A DNA stretch of 64,000 nucleotides from Lunatimonas lonarensis. GTDB taxonomy: Bacteria > Bacteroidota > Bacteroidia > Cytophagales > Cyclobacteriaceae. The stretch spans positions 1 through 64,000 of the forward strand of contig NZ_AQHR01000126.1 of assembly GCF_000390185.1 (NCBI RefSeq). Reading direction: 5' to 3'. The position numbers and the translations under genes were made by a program. Positions 35,465-44,752 of this stretch are shown one piece after another; positions within the stretch are counted from its first letter, which is position 1; the number at the start of each line of letters is the position of its first letter. A model generated the notes under the pieces. That model had not been told where the DNA came from, searched no databases, and saw nothing but the letters and a program-made list of their open reading frames with translations.

Positions 35465-37270
35465 CTAAACCTGACCTACCGGGCTGCTTAGTAGGGAAAC
35501 TTCCACTACTTCTCGCTGAAGGTGCCTAAACTCCTCTTTCAACGCCTCCACGCTATCCATCGTGTCGGCTGCCTGTTGCTCGATCAACTGCTGATAGTAT
35601 TGGATCCCATCCAACAAGTTCTTTTTGAATTTCTCCACGTAGTTCTCAAACTTCTGGCTGTTCTCGGCCAACGGCTTCTCAACCTCCCGTTTGATATACC
35701 CTATATAGAGTTGAAGTTCCTTGACAAACACATGGGGCCGCTGGGGATCCAGGGACAAACTTATTTTTCCATAGATATGGTCCACCATTTCCTTGAGGCT
35801 GAAAACGCCTTTGAAATAGGCCAGGTTTGGTCCCGGACAAATGGTTACGGCGCTCAGGTTTCTTCGTGGGGTATGCCCTTCGTGCAAAATGGCAGGGGCG
35901 CTGAGTCCCTCGCATAGACAATCCTTTTCCATGGCCTTTTCCAGTTCCTCCGAGGTGATGGTACCAGAGGCCTGTTGTTTGGACTTTAAGTGCAGATAGG
36001 CACGGGAAGCGGTGCAGATGGGCTTGTCACCAAATTCTGTGCTGAACGACAGAAATTTCTTATAGCAAGGACTTCCTGCCCGGTTTTTTTGGATGCGGGC
36101 CATGCGTTGTTCCTCCGCGCTGCTGTTCCGCAAATTGTTAAATGGAACGCCCAAAGGAGAAGCATCGCTCAGGTAATAGTCGGACTTCCGTGAGGCAAGA
36201 ATACGCTGAAGCGTGTCCTCATCCACGCTCGTAGCTTCCGGCACCAACAGAAAAGGGCTGCCCCAGCCGGTACCATCCAGCTCGTAATGATCCAGCAGGA
36301 AGCGGTCTTCCTCCGAATTGCCGATGCCTCCTTGGTAGGTGATTTTGGGTCGGGCATCTTCCGATAGACGAAGGCCTTTGGCTTGTAAACCCGCATTGCA
36401 CGCCTCCCTTAGCGTTTGGGCCAGCACCTGCCTGTTAGTCTTAAATTCCTCCAGAATGGGCCCAATCAAATACCCATCTGTCGCAAAGGCATGGCCTCCG
36501 CAGTTTAACCCGGACTCCACCCGAAATTCCGATACCCACAAACCTTTTTTGGCCAAAAAGCGGCCTTGAATCAGGGCAGATCGGTAATCACTGACCTTAA
36601 GGATGATGCGCTTTTTGATGTATCCGTTCTTATCCGGGAAAAAGTCCGAAAAATTCTCCGCATAGCTGTATAGGGCAGGGTTTAGCCCGGCGGAGAAAAT
36701 AACCGATCCATCCAGTTCGCTGTTCGCAAAGCCTCTGAGAGCGGTAAGTGCATCCGAATATTCTCTTGGAAGGGGATTCCCCTCATTGTCCGTATTTAGC
36801 TTATCCACCTTCGTCATGATATTGACGTCGATGGATCCTGGTACGATATGGCTTCTGAGCTCCTCTTGCAGCCTAACACGCTCGGTACCGGTTTCAGACA
36901 GCATCTGTACATAAAGCGAGTGGTCGGGATGGTCGGTGGGAAGCAACTCGAAGTAAACATGGATGTCCCGGTCGGTCTCAAAGCTCTGGTTTCTGAGATC
37001 CGAGCATTGCCGTTGCACCTCGTGATGGAGCAGGTTTAGGTAAGCAGTCGTGCGGAGTGCCTTGTAATCAGGCACCTGTTCATCTATAGCTACAAAAGGG
37101 AGACCCAGCTTGCTGCTGTGAATCCGTCGCATGTCTTCCAACAAAAAATCGTCTACGATGGAAACGGCACTCGAAATGCCAAACTTGGCAACTTTAAGGG
37201 GGGTGTCAACGGTAAACCCCAATCCCATTACGGGGATATGAAATGAATGTGGGGAGGTAGTTTGCTTCAT
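35465..37270 (-). CDS. Conserved 601-residue protein, possible flavin TIM barrel with Cys-rich C-terminal half
   Basis: I recognise no named family. The N-terminal half has barrel-like alternation: an early Gly-rich turn (VMGLGFTVDTPLKVAKFG), a strand VIFSAGLNPALYSY, then GLNCGGHAFATDGYLIGP near 255. At about 310 it has ITYQGGIGNSEED, resembling the GGIGTPE phosphate-binding loop of nitronate monooxygenases and glutamate synthase, followed by DGTGWGSPFLLVPEA. The C-terminal half has scattered Cys (SPCYKKF, KPICTAS, DCLCEG, TICPGP) that could ligate an iron-sulfur cluster. No signal peptide is present; the last ~80 residues are helical or coiled. It is monocistronic with a strong terminator and a TGA-N6-TCA palindrome about 90 bp upstream. 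A redox enzyme is a fair guess, unproved. Confidence 0.7.
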   Translation of the reverse strand: MKQTTSPHSFHIPVMGLGFTVDTPLKVAKFGISSAVSIVDDFLLEDMRRIHSSKLGLPFVAIDEQVPDYKALRTTAYLNLLHHEVQRQCSDLRNQSFETDRDIHVYFELLPTDHPDHSLYVQMLSETGTERVRLQEELRSHIVPGSIDVNIMTKVDKLNTDNEGNPLPREYSDALTALRGFANSELDGSVIFSAGLNPALYSYAENFSDFFPDKNGYIKKRIILKVSDYRSALIQGRFLAKKGLWVSEFRVESGLNCGGHAFATDGYLIGPILEEFKTNRQVLAQTLREACNAGLQAKGLRLSEDARPKITYQGGIGNSEEDRFLLDHYELDGTGWGSPFLLVPEATSVDEDTLQRILASRKSDYYLSDASPLGVPFNNLRNSSAEEQRMARIQKNRAGSPCYKKFLSFSTEFGDKPICTASRAYLHLKSKQQASGTITSEELEKAMEKDCLCEGLSAPAILHEGHTPRRNLSAVTICPGPNLAYFKGVFSLKEMVDHIYGKISLSLDPQRPHVFVKELQLYIGYIKREVEKPLAENSQKFENYVEKFKKNLLDGIQYYQQLIEQQAADTMDSVEALKEEFRHLQREVVEVSLLSSPVGQV

Positions 37271-37359
37271 GGAAATGTGATCAATTTAGCCCAGTATCAG
37301 GCAAGGACAAATGTATAGTGAACCGCAAAAGGCACCTACGATGAAACTCACCCATAAGT

Positions 37360-37373
37360 ATGATTTAAATCAT
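37360..37373 (-). promoter_or_regulatory. Crp/Fnr-type palindrome upstream of the 601-residue gene
   Basis: The 14-bp perfect palindrome ATGATTTAAATCAT holds TGAT-N4-ATCA, the FNR core. It is 90-103 bp upstream of the start at 37270, nearly the same spacing as for the universal stress protein. A weaker cousin (TGATTTAAATCC) lies at 43417-43428. Confidence 0.55.
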
Positions 37374-37612
37374 CTATTTCGCTTGATGGGGATCATTTCG
37401 ATCGCAAAAAGTCCAGCTACCTACCACTCAGTTTAAGGTAAAAAGGGAAGCTAATGAACCATTTTTGCTCCGCTCCCAAGATTGCTGCCTAGCGACTTCC
37501 AAAGGCGATTGGCCGTTCCAATGGATCTTTCGAAACAGCGCAAAAATAAATATGGCCGAATCGCTTGTAAATGAAATCTTTTCCGCTACTTTTCAGCAAT
37601 TATTCTTTTAGT

Positions 37613-39451
37613 ATGAACGCCTTTTTTAAATCGATCTTGGTGCTGTTTTCGATTTTTCGTTTCTGCACCCCCGGGCATGCCTACGAGCAGACTCCCCACT
37701 ACTCCACCGTTAACAAGGAGCAGCACATTACGTTGCTGGAAAACTACAGCTACCTTATCTCGCTAAAGCAAACCACCACGATTGTTAACAGTGAAGGTTC
37801 GGCCCATGGAGGGTACCGGTTTGTCGTCGATGAGTTCACCAAATTGGAGTACTTCGACGTGCGGATCGTAGATCCGATCAGCGGTAAACTGATCAAACGG
37901 GTCAGGGAAAAAGACCTGAAGTCACGGGCATTGATCAGCGAAGGAACCTTCTTTCAGAACCTCGTCCTGATGTACTTTGACTTGGATCAGGTAAAATTCC
38001 CTGCCCGCGTGGAGATGGAGGTCAAATTACATAAGACCGGCAACTTCAATATGCCCACTTGGTATCCCACCCATTTCTTCAACCAAAAAGTACAGACATC
38101 CACACTCGAAATACAGTATCCGGAGGCACTGGGCATGCGGTATAAGGCCGTCCATCTGGACGAGCCAAAGGTCTCATCCGTCGGCACCGGCCACCATACC
38201 TTTTTTTGGCAGGTCGAAAACATGGATCCCATGGATTCGGAAATTAAATCAGCGGACGTGCCGAGGATTGAAATCGCCCCAAATCGTTTTGCTATGCAGG
38301 GATATCAGGCAACGATGGATTCGTGGAATTCCCTGGGCAAGTGGTTCAATCTATTGAATCAAGGGAAGGACAATATTCCCGAGTCAACGAAATCGCTGGT
38401 GGCCGATTTGACAAAGGGGCTGGACAACGACTACGATAAAATCAAGGTTCTGTATCAGTACCTTCAGAAAAACTACCGGTATGTGAGCATTCAGATGGGC
38501 TTGGGAGGTTGGATGCCGATCGCCGCCTCTGACGTGGTTTCCACCAAATACGGGGATTGCAAAGCATTGACCATGTTGATGAAAGCCCTGCTAGCCGAGG
38601 CGGGAATTGAGGCATACTACACCTTGGTCTATGCTGGAGAGATGGACGAGCCTTTTGACTTGGATTTTCCTTCCAATCAGTTCAACCACGTTATCCTGCA
38701 GATTCCGACCCAGGATGAAACGCTCTGGCTGGAGTGCACGTCAAGCACCCTTCCTGCCGGGTATTTGGGATCCTTCACAAAGGACAGACCTGCTTTGGCC
38801 ATTACACCCGAGGGCGGAAAAATCGTTCATACTCCCTCCTACCACACAGCCGAATACAACACCACCCACCTTACCTTGGAAGTGGGTCTGACCGCGAATG
38901 GCGACGCAGAAATAAAAGGACACCTGCTGCATAAAGGGGCACCTGCGGAATCATTGCACAGCCTGGCCTATCAAACCGGAGGAATTGAAAAAAAGGATTA
39001 CCTAATCCGGAAAATCGGAGGTGCCGGCCTTAGCTTGGAAGACCACACCCTTTCGGTTGGCTCCGAAAAGGAACTTCCTACCGCCGATCTGGCATTTTCC
39101 GGTTGGGTGGGTCGTTTTTCCCAAAATACCGCCAAACGGACGATCATACCGGTCACATGGGCAAAGGGACTACAGGTCAACGAAAAAACGGCTTCCGGAA
39201 CGATATCAGAGGAGACAACGGTGATTATCCCGGGCCCACTGGAATGGGAATCCGGATCGGATGGATGGGAGCTCAAGACTGCCCATACCCACACCCAGAT
39301 AAAGCCCGAACTTAGCGAACGTACACTGAAAATTGTAAAAAGCATTCATTATTCATTTCCCGAGGATTTTTCAAAGGAGGAAAAGGCCGCCGAATTGAGT
39401 CTGATCAAAGTTCTTTTACAGCAGCAATTTATTTTCAAAAAACAACTATGA
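37613..39451 (+). CDS. DUF3857 / transglutaminase-like exported protein, catalytic residues present
   Basis: The start was set at 37613 (Met of MNAFFKSI), which gives a clean signal peptide of about 23 residues; the protein has 612 residues. DUF3857 fills about 35-210 (F-V-V-D-E-F-T-K-L-E-Y-F-D-V, then W-Y-P-T-H-F-F). A transglutaminase-like core follows at about 270-385: YRYVSIQMGLGGW, STKYGDCKALTMLM (candidate catalytic Cys), FNHVILQ (His) and a WLECTSS segment after it. The C-terminal beta domain is unassigned. These proteins are secreted in Bacteroidetes; a protein cross-linking or peptidase activity is suspected. It overlaps the next gene by 4 bp (ATGA). Confidence 0.88.
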   Translation: MNAFFKSILVLFSIFRFCTPGHAYEQTPHYSTVNKEQHITLLENYSYLISLKQTTTIVNSEGSAHGGYRFVVDEFTKLEYFDVRIVDPISGKLIKRVREKDLKSRALISEGTFFQNLVLMYFDLDQVKFPARVEMEVKLHKTGNFNMPTWYPTHFFNQKVQTSTLEIQYPEALGMRYKAVHLDEPKVSSVGTGHHTFFWQVENMDPMDSEIKSADVPRIEIAPNRFAMQGYQATMDSWNSLGKWFNLLNQGKDNIPESTKSLVADLTKGLDNDYDKIKVLYQYLQKNYRYVSIQMGLGGWMPIAASDVVSTKYGDCKALTMLMKALLAEAGIEAYYTLVYAGEMDEPFDLDFPSNQFNHVILQIPTQDETLWLECTSSTLPAGYLGSFTKDRPALAITPEGGKIVHTPSYHTAEYNTTHLTLEVGLTANGDAEIKGHLLHKGAPAESLHSLAYQTGGIEKKDYLIRKIGGAGLSLEDHTLSVGSEKELPTADLAFSGWVGRFSQNTAKRTIIPVTWAKGLQVNEKTASGTISEETTVIIPGPLEWESGSDGWELKTAHTHTQIKPELSERTLKIVKSIHYSFPEDFSKEEKAAELSLIKVLLQQQFIFKKQL

Positions 39452-41409
39452 AATCGATCCATTTTTATCCTCTCCTTCTGGCCGGGATCCTCATCCTGTG
39501 CCATAGTGCCCTAGGGCAGCAATCAAAGTATGGAAAATACCAGGCAAGCGAATGGGAACTTACCGAGGTACCCTTTGAGCCCGACGCAGATGCGGTGGTA
39601 TTGGACGAAGAAAACATCTCCTTTATTTCCAATTATGTGCTTCTAAGTGAAATAAACCGGCGGTTTAAGGTGTTGAAAGAAAGCGGAAAATCCATCGGGG
39701 ATGTGGTGATCCGTTACTATGCCAAAGACCAAATAGAAACGATCCAAAAGCTTCGGGCCCAGATCGTACAGTTGGAAAACGGACAGGAGAAGGTTACCAA
39801 GCTGGGCAAAGACGACTACTTTGAAGTAGATGCCGGAAATGGTTGGCGGGAAATCCGCTTCACCTTTCCCAATGTACAAACCGGTTCCATCCTCGAGTAT
39901 AGCTATACCAAAAGGGATAAATCGATTGTTTTTATAGACGGATGGGTATTCCAAAACCATATCCCCACCCTTCGGTCGACTTACCATTTCGACATTCCCG
40001 CCGAACTCGAATACCGGATGCTGGGCCAGGGTTTTAACGTGATCACCAGTAACTACCGCAAGGACAAAGGCTCCTACCAGTGGAACCTAACAAATCTACC
40101 CTCCATAAAGGAAGAACCCTACATGAACAATCCGGGCGATTACCTGGAGAAGGTGCAATTCCAGCTGGCCAAACATGAAACGCAAAGCCAATCCATGGGA
40201 ATCGTGCAATCCAATTCCACCCGTTATTTCCGCGATTGGCAAGATCTGGGCAACTGGTTTATGAACGAAAAATCATTCACCACGTACCTAAAGCCGGATC
40301 GGAACACGCAGCGAAGTTTGGTTCAGGAACCTGCGAGCGATCAATCGCCCCTAGATCTGATCCAAAAAATCTACCAGCACGTCACAGACAACTTTACCTA
40401 TAACGAAAAGCCAGGCGTATTCCCCAGCCAAACACTTAAGGCAACCTTGGATCTGCGCACTGGAAAGCGGAGTGACATAAACCTGGCATTACTTGCGTAT
40501 CTTCGGGCAAACGGTATCGAAGCCTTCCCGCTGCTGATCAGCAGTAAGGGAAATGGCCGCTCCCACCTGGTTCACGCCCCCTTCGCCGATCAATTTAATC
40601 AATTGATTTTGGCCATCAATACGGGAGAAAAACTGATTTATGCGGATGCAACGCAAAAAAATCACCCACTGGGATACCTTTCACTTCCCTCTTTGGTGCA
40701 TGAAGCCTTCATTTTGCGTGATCCCGGAAGTGGCCTAATCGAGATACAGGTGCCCCACCTATCCGGATTTAATCAGTTCGTAAACGTCAAATGGGACGAG
40801 GCCGGCTATTTCAAGAAAGAATCCAGCTTTCGTTTCTACGACTACGATGCACTCGCCATGGGCGGACTGAAAACCGATGCCGAAAAGGCCGAATTTAGAA
40901 AAAAGATTGTCACGGTAGAGGATGATCAGGTTATTTCTATCAAATCCGAACTAACCTCGAGTCTTAATAAACTCACCCACGAGTCTACCCTTACCACCAA
41001 AATGGTCGCTCCGGAATCAGCACCCCTCCATGTGCTACCTTTCGCCACTACTCGGTGGAAAGAAAACCCGTTTACCTCGGATACACGTAATTTTCCGGTG
41101 GATTTTAACTACACCGTAACGGACCGGTTTTCCTTTAAAATGGATATCCCGGAGGGATATGAGCTGGACGATTTCCCGGAAAACATCAATCTGACCATTC
41201 CGGACGGCACCATGTTATTTAGCTACTTGGTGACGGCCGTAGGAGCTATCGTGCAGGTGAACATGGTCCTTCAGATAAAACAGGAGTACGTCGATGCCGA
41301 GCAATATCCGCACCTAAAGTACTTTATGGATGTGGTGACAAGCAAATTGAAGGAGCCTGTAATTTTGAGAAAAACGGATCATCAAGCCACTGCCAGCAAC
41401 CACCCCTAG
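39448..41409 (+). CDS. DUF3857 / transglutaminase-like protein, catalytic residues missing
   Basis: The protein has 653 residues. A signal peptide ends near residue 23 (SALGQ). The DUF3857 domain spans about 55-240. The transglutaminase-like core at about 300-400 keeps the fold (FTYNEKPGVFP, TGKRSDINLALLAYLRANGIEA, DQFNQLILAI, DATQ), but the catalytic Cys is Arg-Ser (K-R-S-D) and the catalytic His is Gln (F-N-Q-L). It should not be an active transglutaminase. A similar non-catalytic subfamily is common in the phylum, so this is probably a binding or assembly partner of the upstream active-looking paralogue, with which it is translationally coupled. The gene ends just before a terminator at 41429. 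Confidence 0.88.
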   Translation: MKSIHFYPLLLAGILILCHSALGQQSKYGKYQASEWELTEVPFEPDADAVVLDEENISFISNYVLLSEINRRFKVLKESGKSIGDVVIRYYAKDQIETIQKLRAQIVQLENGQEKVTKLGKDDYFEVDAGNGWREIRFTFPNVQTGSILEYSYTKRDKSIVFIDGWVFQNHIPTLRSTYHFDIPAELEYRMLGQGFNVITSNYRKDKGSYQWNLTNLPSIKEEPYMNNPGDYLEKVQFQLAKHETQSQSMGIVQSNSTRYFRDWQDLGNWFMNEKSFTTYLKPDRNTQRSLVQEPASDQSPLDLIQKIYQHVTDNFTYNEKPGVFPSQTLKATLDLRTGKRSDINLALLAYLRANGIEAFPLLISSKGNGRSHLVHAPFADQFNQLILAINTGEKLIYADATQKNHPLGYLSLPSLVHEAFILRDPGSGLIEIQVPHLSGFNQFVNVKWDEAGYFKKESSFRFYDYDALAMGGLKTDAEKAEFRKKIVTVEDDQVISIKSELTSSLNKLTHESTLTTKMVAPESAPLHVLPFATTRWKENPFTSDTRNFPVDFNYTVTDRFSFKMDIPEGYELDDFPENINLTIPDGTMLFSYLVTAVGAIVQVNMVLQIKQEYVDAEQYPHLKYFMDVVTSKLKEPVILRKTDHQATASNHP

Positions 41410-41428
41410 CGACCGAAGCAAAAATTTG

Positions 41429-41460
41429 GAACCCAATTCGTCGGATTGGGTTCTTTTTTT
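41429..41460 (+). terminator. Rho-independent terminator of the DUF3857 pair
   Basis: A perfect 9-bp stem (GAACCCAAT / ATTGGGTTC) with a 7-nt loop is followed by eight T. It ends only 20 bp before the next start codon. Confidence 0.9.
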
Positions 41461-41479
41461 TACCTTACACGAAAAAAAC

Positions 41480-42490
41480 ATGCACTATATCGTCTGTGAA
41501 ACCCCTGGCAAATTAGTCCTTACCGAGAAGGAAGTTCCCGTTCCCCAACCCGGAGAGGTGCTGGTAAGAATCAAAAAAGTAGGCATCTGCGGCACAGACA
41601 TCCACGCCTTTGCAGGAAATCAAGCCTTTTTCACCTATCCCCGAATCTTAGGCCATGAACTGGCAGGGGAAGTTGCAGACCCGAACGGACAGGCCGGCTT
41701 TAACCCAGGCGACAAGGTTGCCATCATCCCTTACGTATCCTGTGGATCCTGTATTGCCTGTCGGGCCGGAAAAACCAACTGCTGCAGCACCTTAAAGGTA
41801 TATGGCGTACATACCGACGGAGGCATGCAGGAATATTTCAGCTTTCCGGCACAATTGCTCCTGCCCGCTCCCGACCTCAGTTTGGAGGAAATCGCCATTA
41901 TTGAACCGCTCTGCATAGGCTACCACGCCGTGCAGCGGGCACAGTTTACAGCAGGTGAGACCGTTCTAATTATGGGTTGTGGCCCAATTGGATTGGCCAT
42001 GATCCGTTTCGCCACTTTGGCAGGGGCGCGGGTAATAGCCGTGGATGTCAATGCCCAACGCCTTGAGAAAGCCAGGTCCCGTTTCGGCGCCGATGAGATA
42101 CTTGTGGCCGGAGAATCGCTGGCAAATCAAGTCTCCGAGCTGACCGGCGGCGAACTGTGTCCGGTTGTAATGGACGCTACAGGAAACAAACAAGCATTGG
42201 AATCAGGCCTCAACTACCTAGCCCATGGAGGAAGGTATTTGCTGGTAGGGCTCTATAAAGGCGATTTGGCCATAAACCACCCGACCTTACACGCCAAAGA
42301 AGGCGCCGTGATGAGCAGCAGAAACGCCACCAAAAAAGATTTCGCAGCGGTGATGGAATTGCTTCGAACCAAGCAGTTCCCCGTAGAAGCCTATGTGACC
42401 CACGAAGCAAGCTACGACGAAATGATCTCGAAATTTGAGCATTGGACACAAGCGGACAGCCAAGTCATCAAGGCCATGGTCAGCTTTTAG
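41480..42490 (+). CDS. Zinc-dependent alcohol dehydrogenase family protein
   Basis: The start was set at 41480 (Met of MHYIVCE); the upstream frame overlaps a terminator. It has 336 residues. Catalytic-zinc residues lie in VGICGTDIHAF and GHELAGEV; the structural zinc loop has four Cys (CGSCIACRAGKTNCC). The Rossmann fold shows IMGCGPIGLAMI and a DVNAQRLEKA segment. It belongs to the medium-chain dehydrogenase group with threonine, sorbitol and RspB-type enzymes and likely oxidises a sugar alcohol or sugar acid with NAD(P). The terminator 20 bp upstream leaves little room for a promoter. Confidence 0.9.
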   Translation: MHYIVCETPGKLVLTEKEVPVPQPGEVLVRIKKVGICGTDIHAFAGNQAFFTYPRILGHELAGEVADPNGQAGFNPGDKVAIIPYVSCGSCIACRAGKTNCCSTLKVYGVHTDGGMQEYFSFPAQLLLPAPDLSLEEIAIIEPLCIGYHAVQRAQFTAGETVLIMGCGPIGLAMIRFATLAGARVIAVDVNAQRLEKARSRFGADEILVAGESLANQVSELTGGELCPVVMDATGNKQALESGLNYLAHGGRYLLVGLYKGDLAINHPTLHAKEGAVMSSRNATKKDFAAVMELLRTKQFPVEAYVTHEASYDEMISKFEHWTQADSQVIKAMVSF

Positions 42491-42574
42491 GCCAAAAGCA
42501 TGTAGGTTGGCAATCTAAAAGGGAATGATCATGGCAACGCTTGTTTCACCGGTGCTTGGTGCTTCCTATGTGGC

Positions 42575-43228
42575 TCAATTCATGTGTTTTCCAATCACTT
42601 TTGCCCAAATTTCATACCCCTTTCGGTTCATGTGCAGGTTGTCTTCTATAAAGATATCCGGCATCGGTTGGCCGTTTTTACCCAACATTGGCTTCCATAC
42701 ATCCGCAAAGCCGACTCCTTTGGTAGATCTAGCATACCGCTTCATCGCCGTATTCAGCTCCTTGTATTGATTGGCAAGGTTCCAGCGGGAGATACTCGGT
42801 TTTGCGCTGATAAACACTACTTCGGTATTGGGTAGGGCTGCATGAATGGCTCTGACAATTTGATCCATGGTCTGCATGATCTCCCCGGTAGTCTTTTTGC
42901 CAGAAATATCATTGTCCCCCTCATAAATAAACACCTTCTTCGGCTGGTAATCCAACACCAACTCATCCAGGTAGTGCAACAGGTCTGTTGCATGGGATCC
43001 TCCAAACCCGGTATTCACAACGCTATGATTGGGAAAATCGGTTGCTAGGTCCTTCCACAACCGCACACTGGAACTCCCTGTAAATACCACACTTCCACGG
43101 TGCTGATCCGAAGGATATTGGGCCTGGACTCTGCCCACTTCCTCCTCAAAACGGGTGGGATCTTGCGCAAAAGAAACCGAAAAAACCAAAAACGCAAACG
43201 ACAGGGCAACGATACATTTCTTTCTCAT
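42575..43228 (-). CDS. Secreted SGNH/GDSL hydrolase
   Basis: The start was set at 43228 (Met of MRKKCIV), giving 217 residues with a signal peptide ending near residue 21 (SVSFA). SGNH blocks are in order: G-S-S-S-V-R-L-W with the nucleophile Ser near 53, N-T-G-F-G-G-S-H with the Gly, E-G-D-N-D-I with the Asn, and D-N-L-H-M-N with the Asp-His pair near the C-terminus. It probably removes acyl groups from a carbohydrate or lipid outside the cytoplasm. It is convergent with the dehydrogenase gene and alone in its unit. Confidence 0.9.
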   Translation of the reverse strand: MRKKCIVALSFAFLVFSVSFAQDPTRFEEEVGRVQAQYPSDQHRGSVVFTGSSSVRLWKDLATDFPNHSVVNTGFGGSHATDLLHYLDELVLDYQPKKVFIYEGDNDISGKKTTGEIMQTMDQIVRAIHAALPNTEVVFISAKPSISRWNLANQYKELNTAMKRYARSTKGVGFADVWKPMLGKNGQPMPDIFIEDNLHMNRKGYEIWAKVIGKHMN

Positions 43229-43480
43229 AGGTGGGTTTATTTGACTAGTGTGATGCAAAGATAGCAACATCTGTACAACCAGCCGATTTCTGACTGTCTC
43301 AAAATCGAACAGCAGGAAATCAAAGCAATCCCATTACCGGACAGGCAACCTGAGACAACACCTGCTACTTCTACACGTTGAATTCTGCTTTTCAGCTATT
43401 TACAAGTAAAAACGATTGATTTAAATCCTTGCTATTTTCTAGCTCGGACTTTGCATTCCAATCGAAAAAAACCAAGCCTA

Positions 43481-44554
43481 ATGAACAAACTTTCCCATTT
43501 TTTGTGGTTTTGCGCCGGAACCTACCGCCCACTCCTCAAACGATGCCCCACTGAAGCAAATAAATACGTAGGTATAGGGGGCACCGTTTTATTTACCGCC
43601 ATCTTTGCAGGTCTGGCTGCGGGCTATGCGCTGCATACCGTTTTTGACGATCTGGTGGTTACCATCCTGCTGGCTTTGGTGTGGGCCACTGCCATTTTTA
43701 ACCTGGACCGGTACATAGTGGGAACCATGCGCAAAAACGGCAAACCATGGACGGAATTCAAACTGGCTGCACCTAGGCTGGTACTTGCAATCGTTTTAGC
43801 GTTGGTTATAGCCAAGCCGCTGGAGCTTCGGATCTTCGAAAAGGAAATCAACCAACAACTAGCCACCCAAAAGCTGGAACTTGTGAAACAAACGAAATCG
43901 GCACTGGAGGCAAACTATCCGGAAATTGCCGCCTTGGATCTACAAATAGGGGCACTGCAAGAAGAAATAGCCGCAAGCCGCCAATTCAGAAACGAAAAAC
44001 AGGGGGAGTATGACGCCGAACGGTTCGGAGTAAAAACGCCCGGAACCTCCGGACGTGCAGGGATAGGTGTGAATGCACGCAAAAAAGAAGAGCAACTGGA
44101 TCAGGCCCAAAAAGCCTACGAGGAAACCGAACGACTCAATCGTATGAAGATCGATCAATTGGAGGTGGAGAAAACCCGCCTCAATCAGCTCAAAGAAGCG
44201 GCCTTGCTGGATCAGGAGTCAACCATCTCCGAAATGGATGGCATTGCCGCGAGGCTTCAGGCACTTGCCGATCTCTCCCAGGCACAGTCTGCCATAAGCC
44301 TAGCCAATAGCTTTATCATTCTATTGTTTATTTTATTGGAAACTGCACCTATTCTAGTGAAGTGGATGACTCCCCGTGGACCTTACGATACCTTGTTGGC
44401 CTTTCGGGAAAATGCGCTCATGCTGCATACCGAGGAGCAATGGTACCAAACGCAAGCAAAAACCACTGCAAGTAGGGAAATCTGTGACTTCCAGCTGGCC
44501 AACAGAACCACCCGCCTAAAAACCCCGGAAACATCGTCTTCAGACCTCATTTGA
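43481..44554 (+). CDS. DUF4407 membrane protein
   Basis: The start was set at 43481 (Met of MNKLSHF), 357 residues. The N-terminal family signature is present (FLWFCAGTYRPLLKRCPTEANKYVGIGG). Two hydrophobic helices (about 35-55 and 58-75), NLDRYIVGT, a third helix at about 95-110 and a C-terminal fourth helix (ANSFIILLFILLETAPILV) enclose a long coiled-coil at about 115-265 (Q/E/K/L-rich with repeated QL, EEI). Function is unknown; the fold suggests a membrane sensor or scaffold. It is monocistronic. A weak FNR-like half-palindrome lies about 55 bp upstream. Confidence 0.9.
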   Translation: MNKLSHFLWFCAGTYRPLLKRCPTEANKYVGIGGTVLFTAIFAGLAAGYALHTVFDDLVVTILLALVWATAIFNLDRYIVGTMRKNGKPWTEFKLAAPRLVLAIVLALVIAKPLELRIFEKEINQQLATQKLELVKQTKSALEANYPEIAALDLQIGALQEEIAASRQFRNEKQGEYDAERFGVKTPGTSGRAGIGVNARKKEEQLDQAQKAYEETERLNRMKIDQLEVEKTRLNQLKEAALLDQESTISEMDGIAARLQALADLSQAQSAISLANSFIILLFILLETAPILVKWMTPRGPYDTLLAFRENALMLHTEEQWYQTQAKTTASREICDFQLANRTTRLKTPETSSSDLI

Positions 44555-44752
44555 GCATGACCTAGGGGAATTTAGACAAACTTTTTTACCGGTAGTTTCG
44601 ATTTACGACCAAATTTTCTCATTTTCAGGCATTGGATACTAACCATTCCTTTGGAACACGTTGTAGCAAGGCGAAATCGTCAATTAAGGAGAGAAATCAT
44701 GCCCGATCTACCCAGCCTACCGGTGTAGCCAACTCAGAAAAAATTCCACCCC

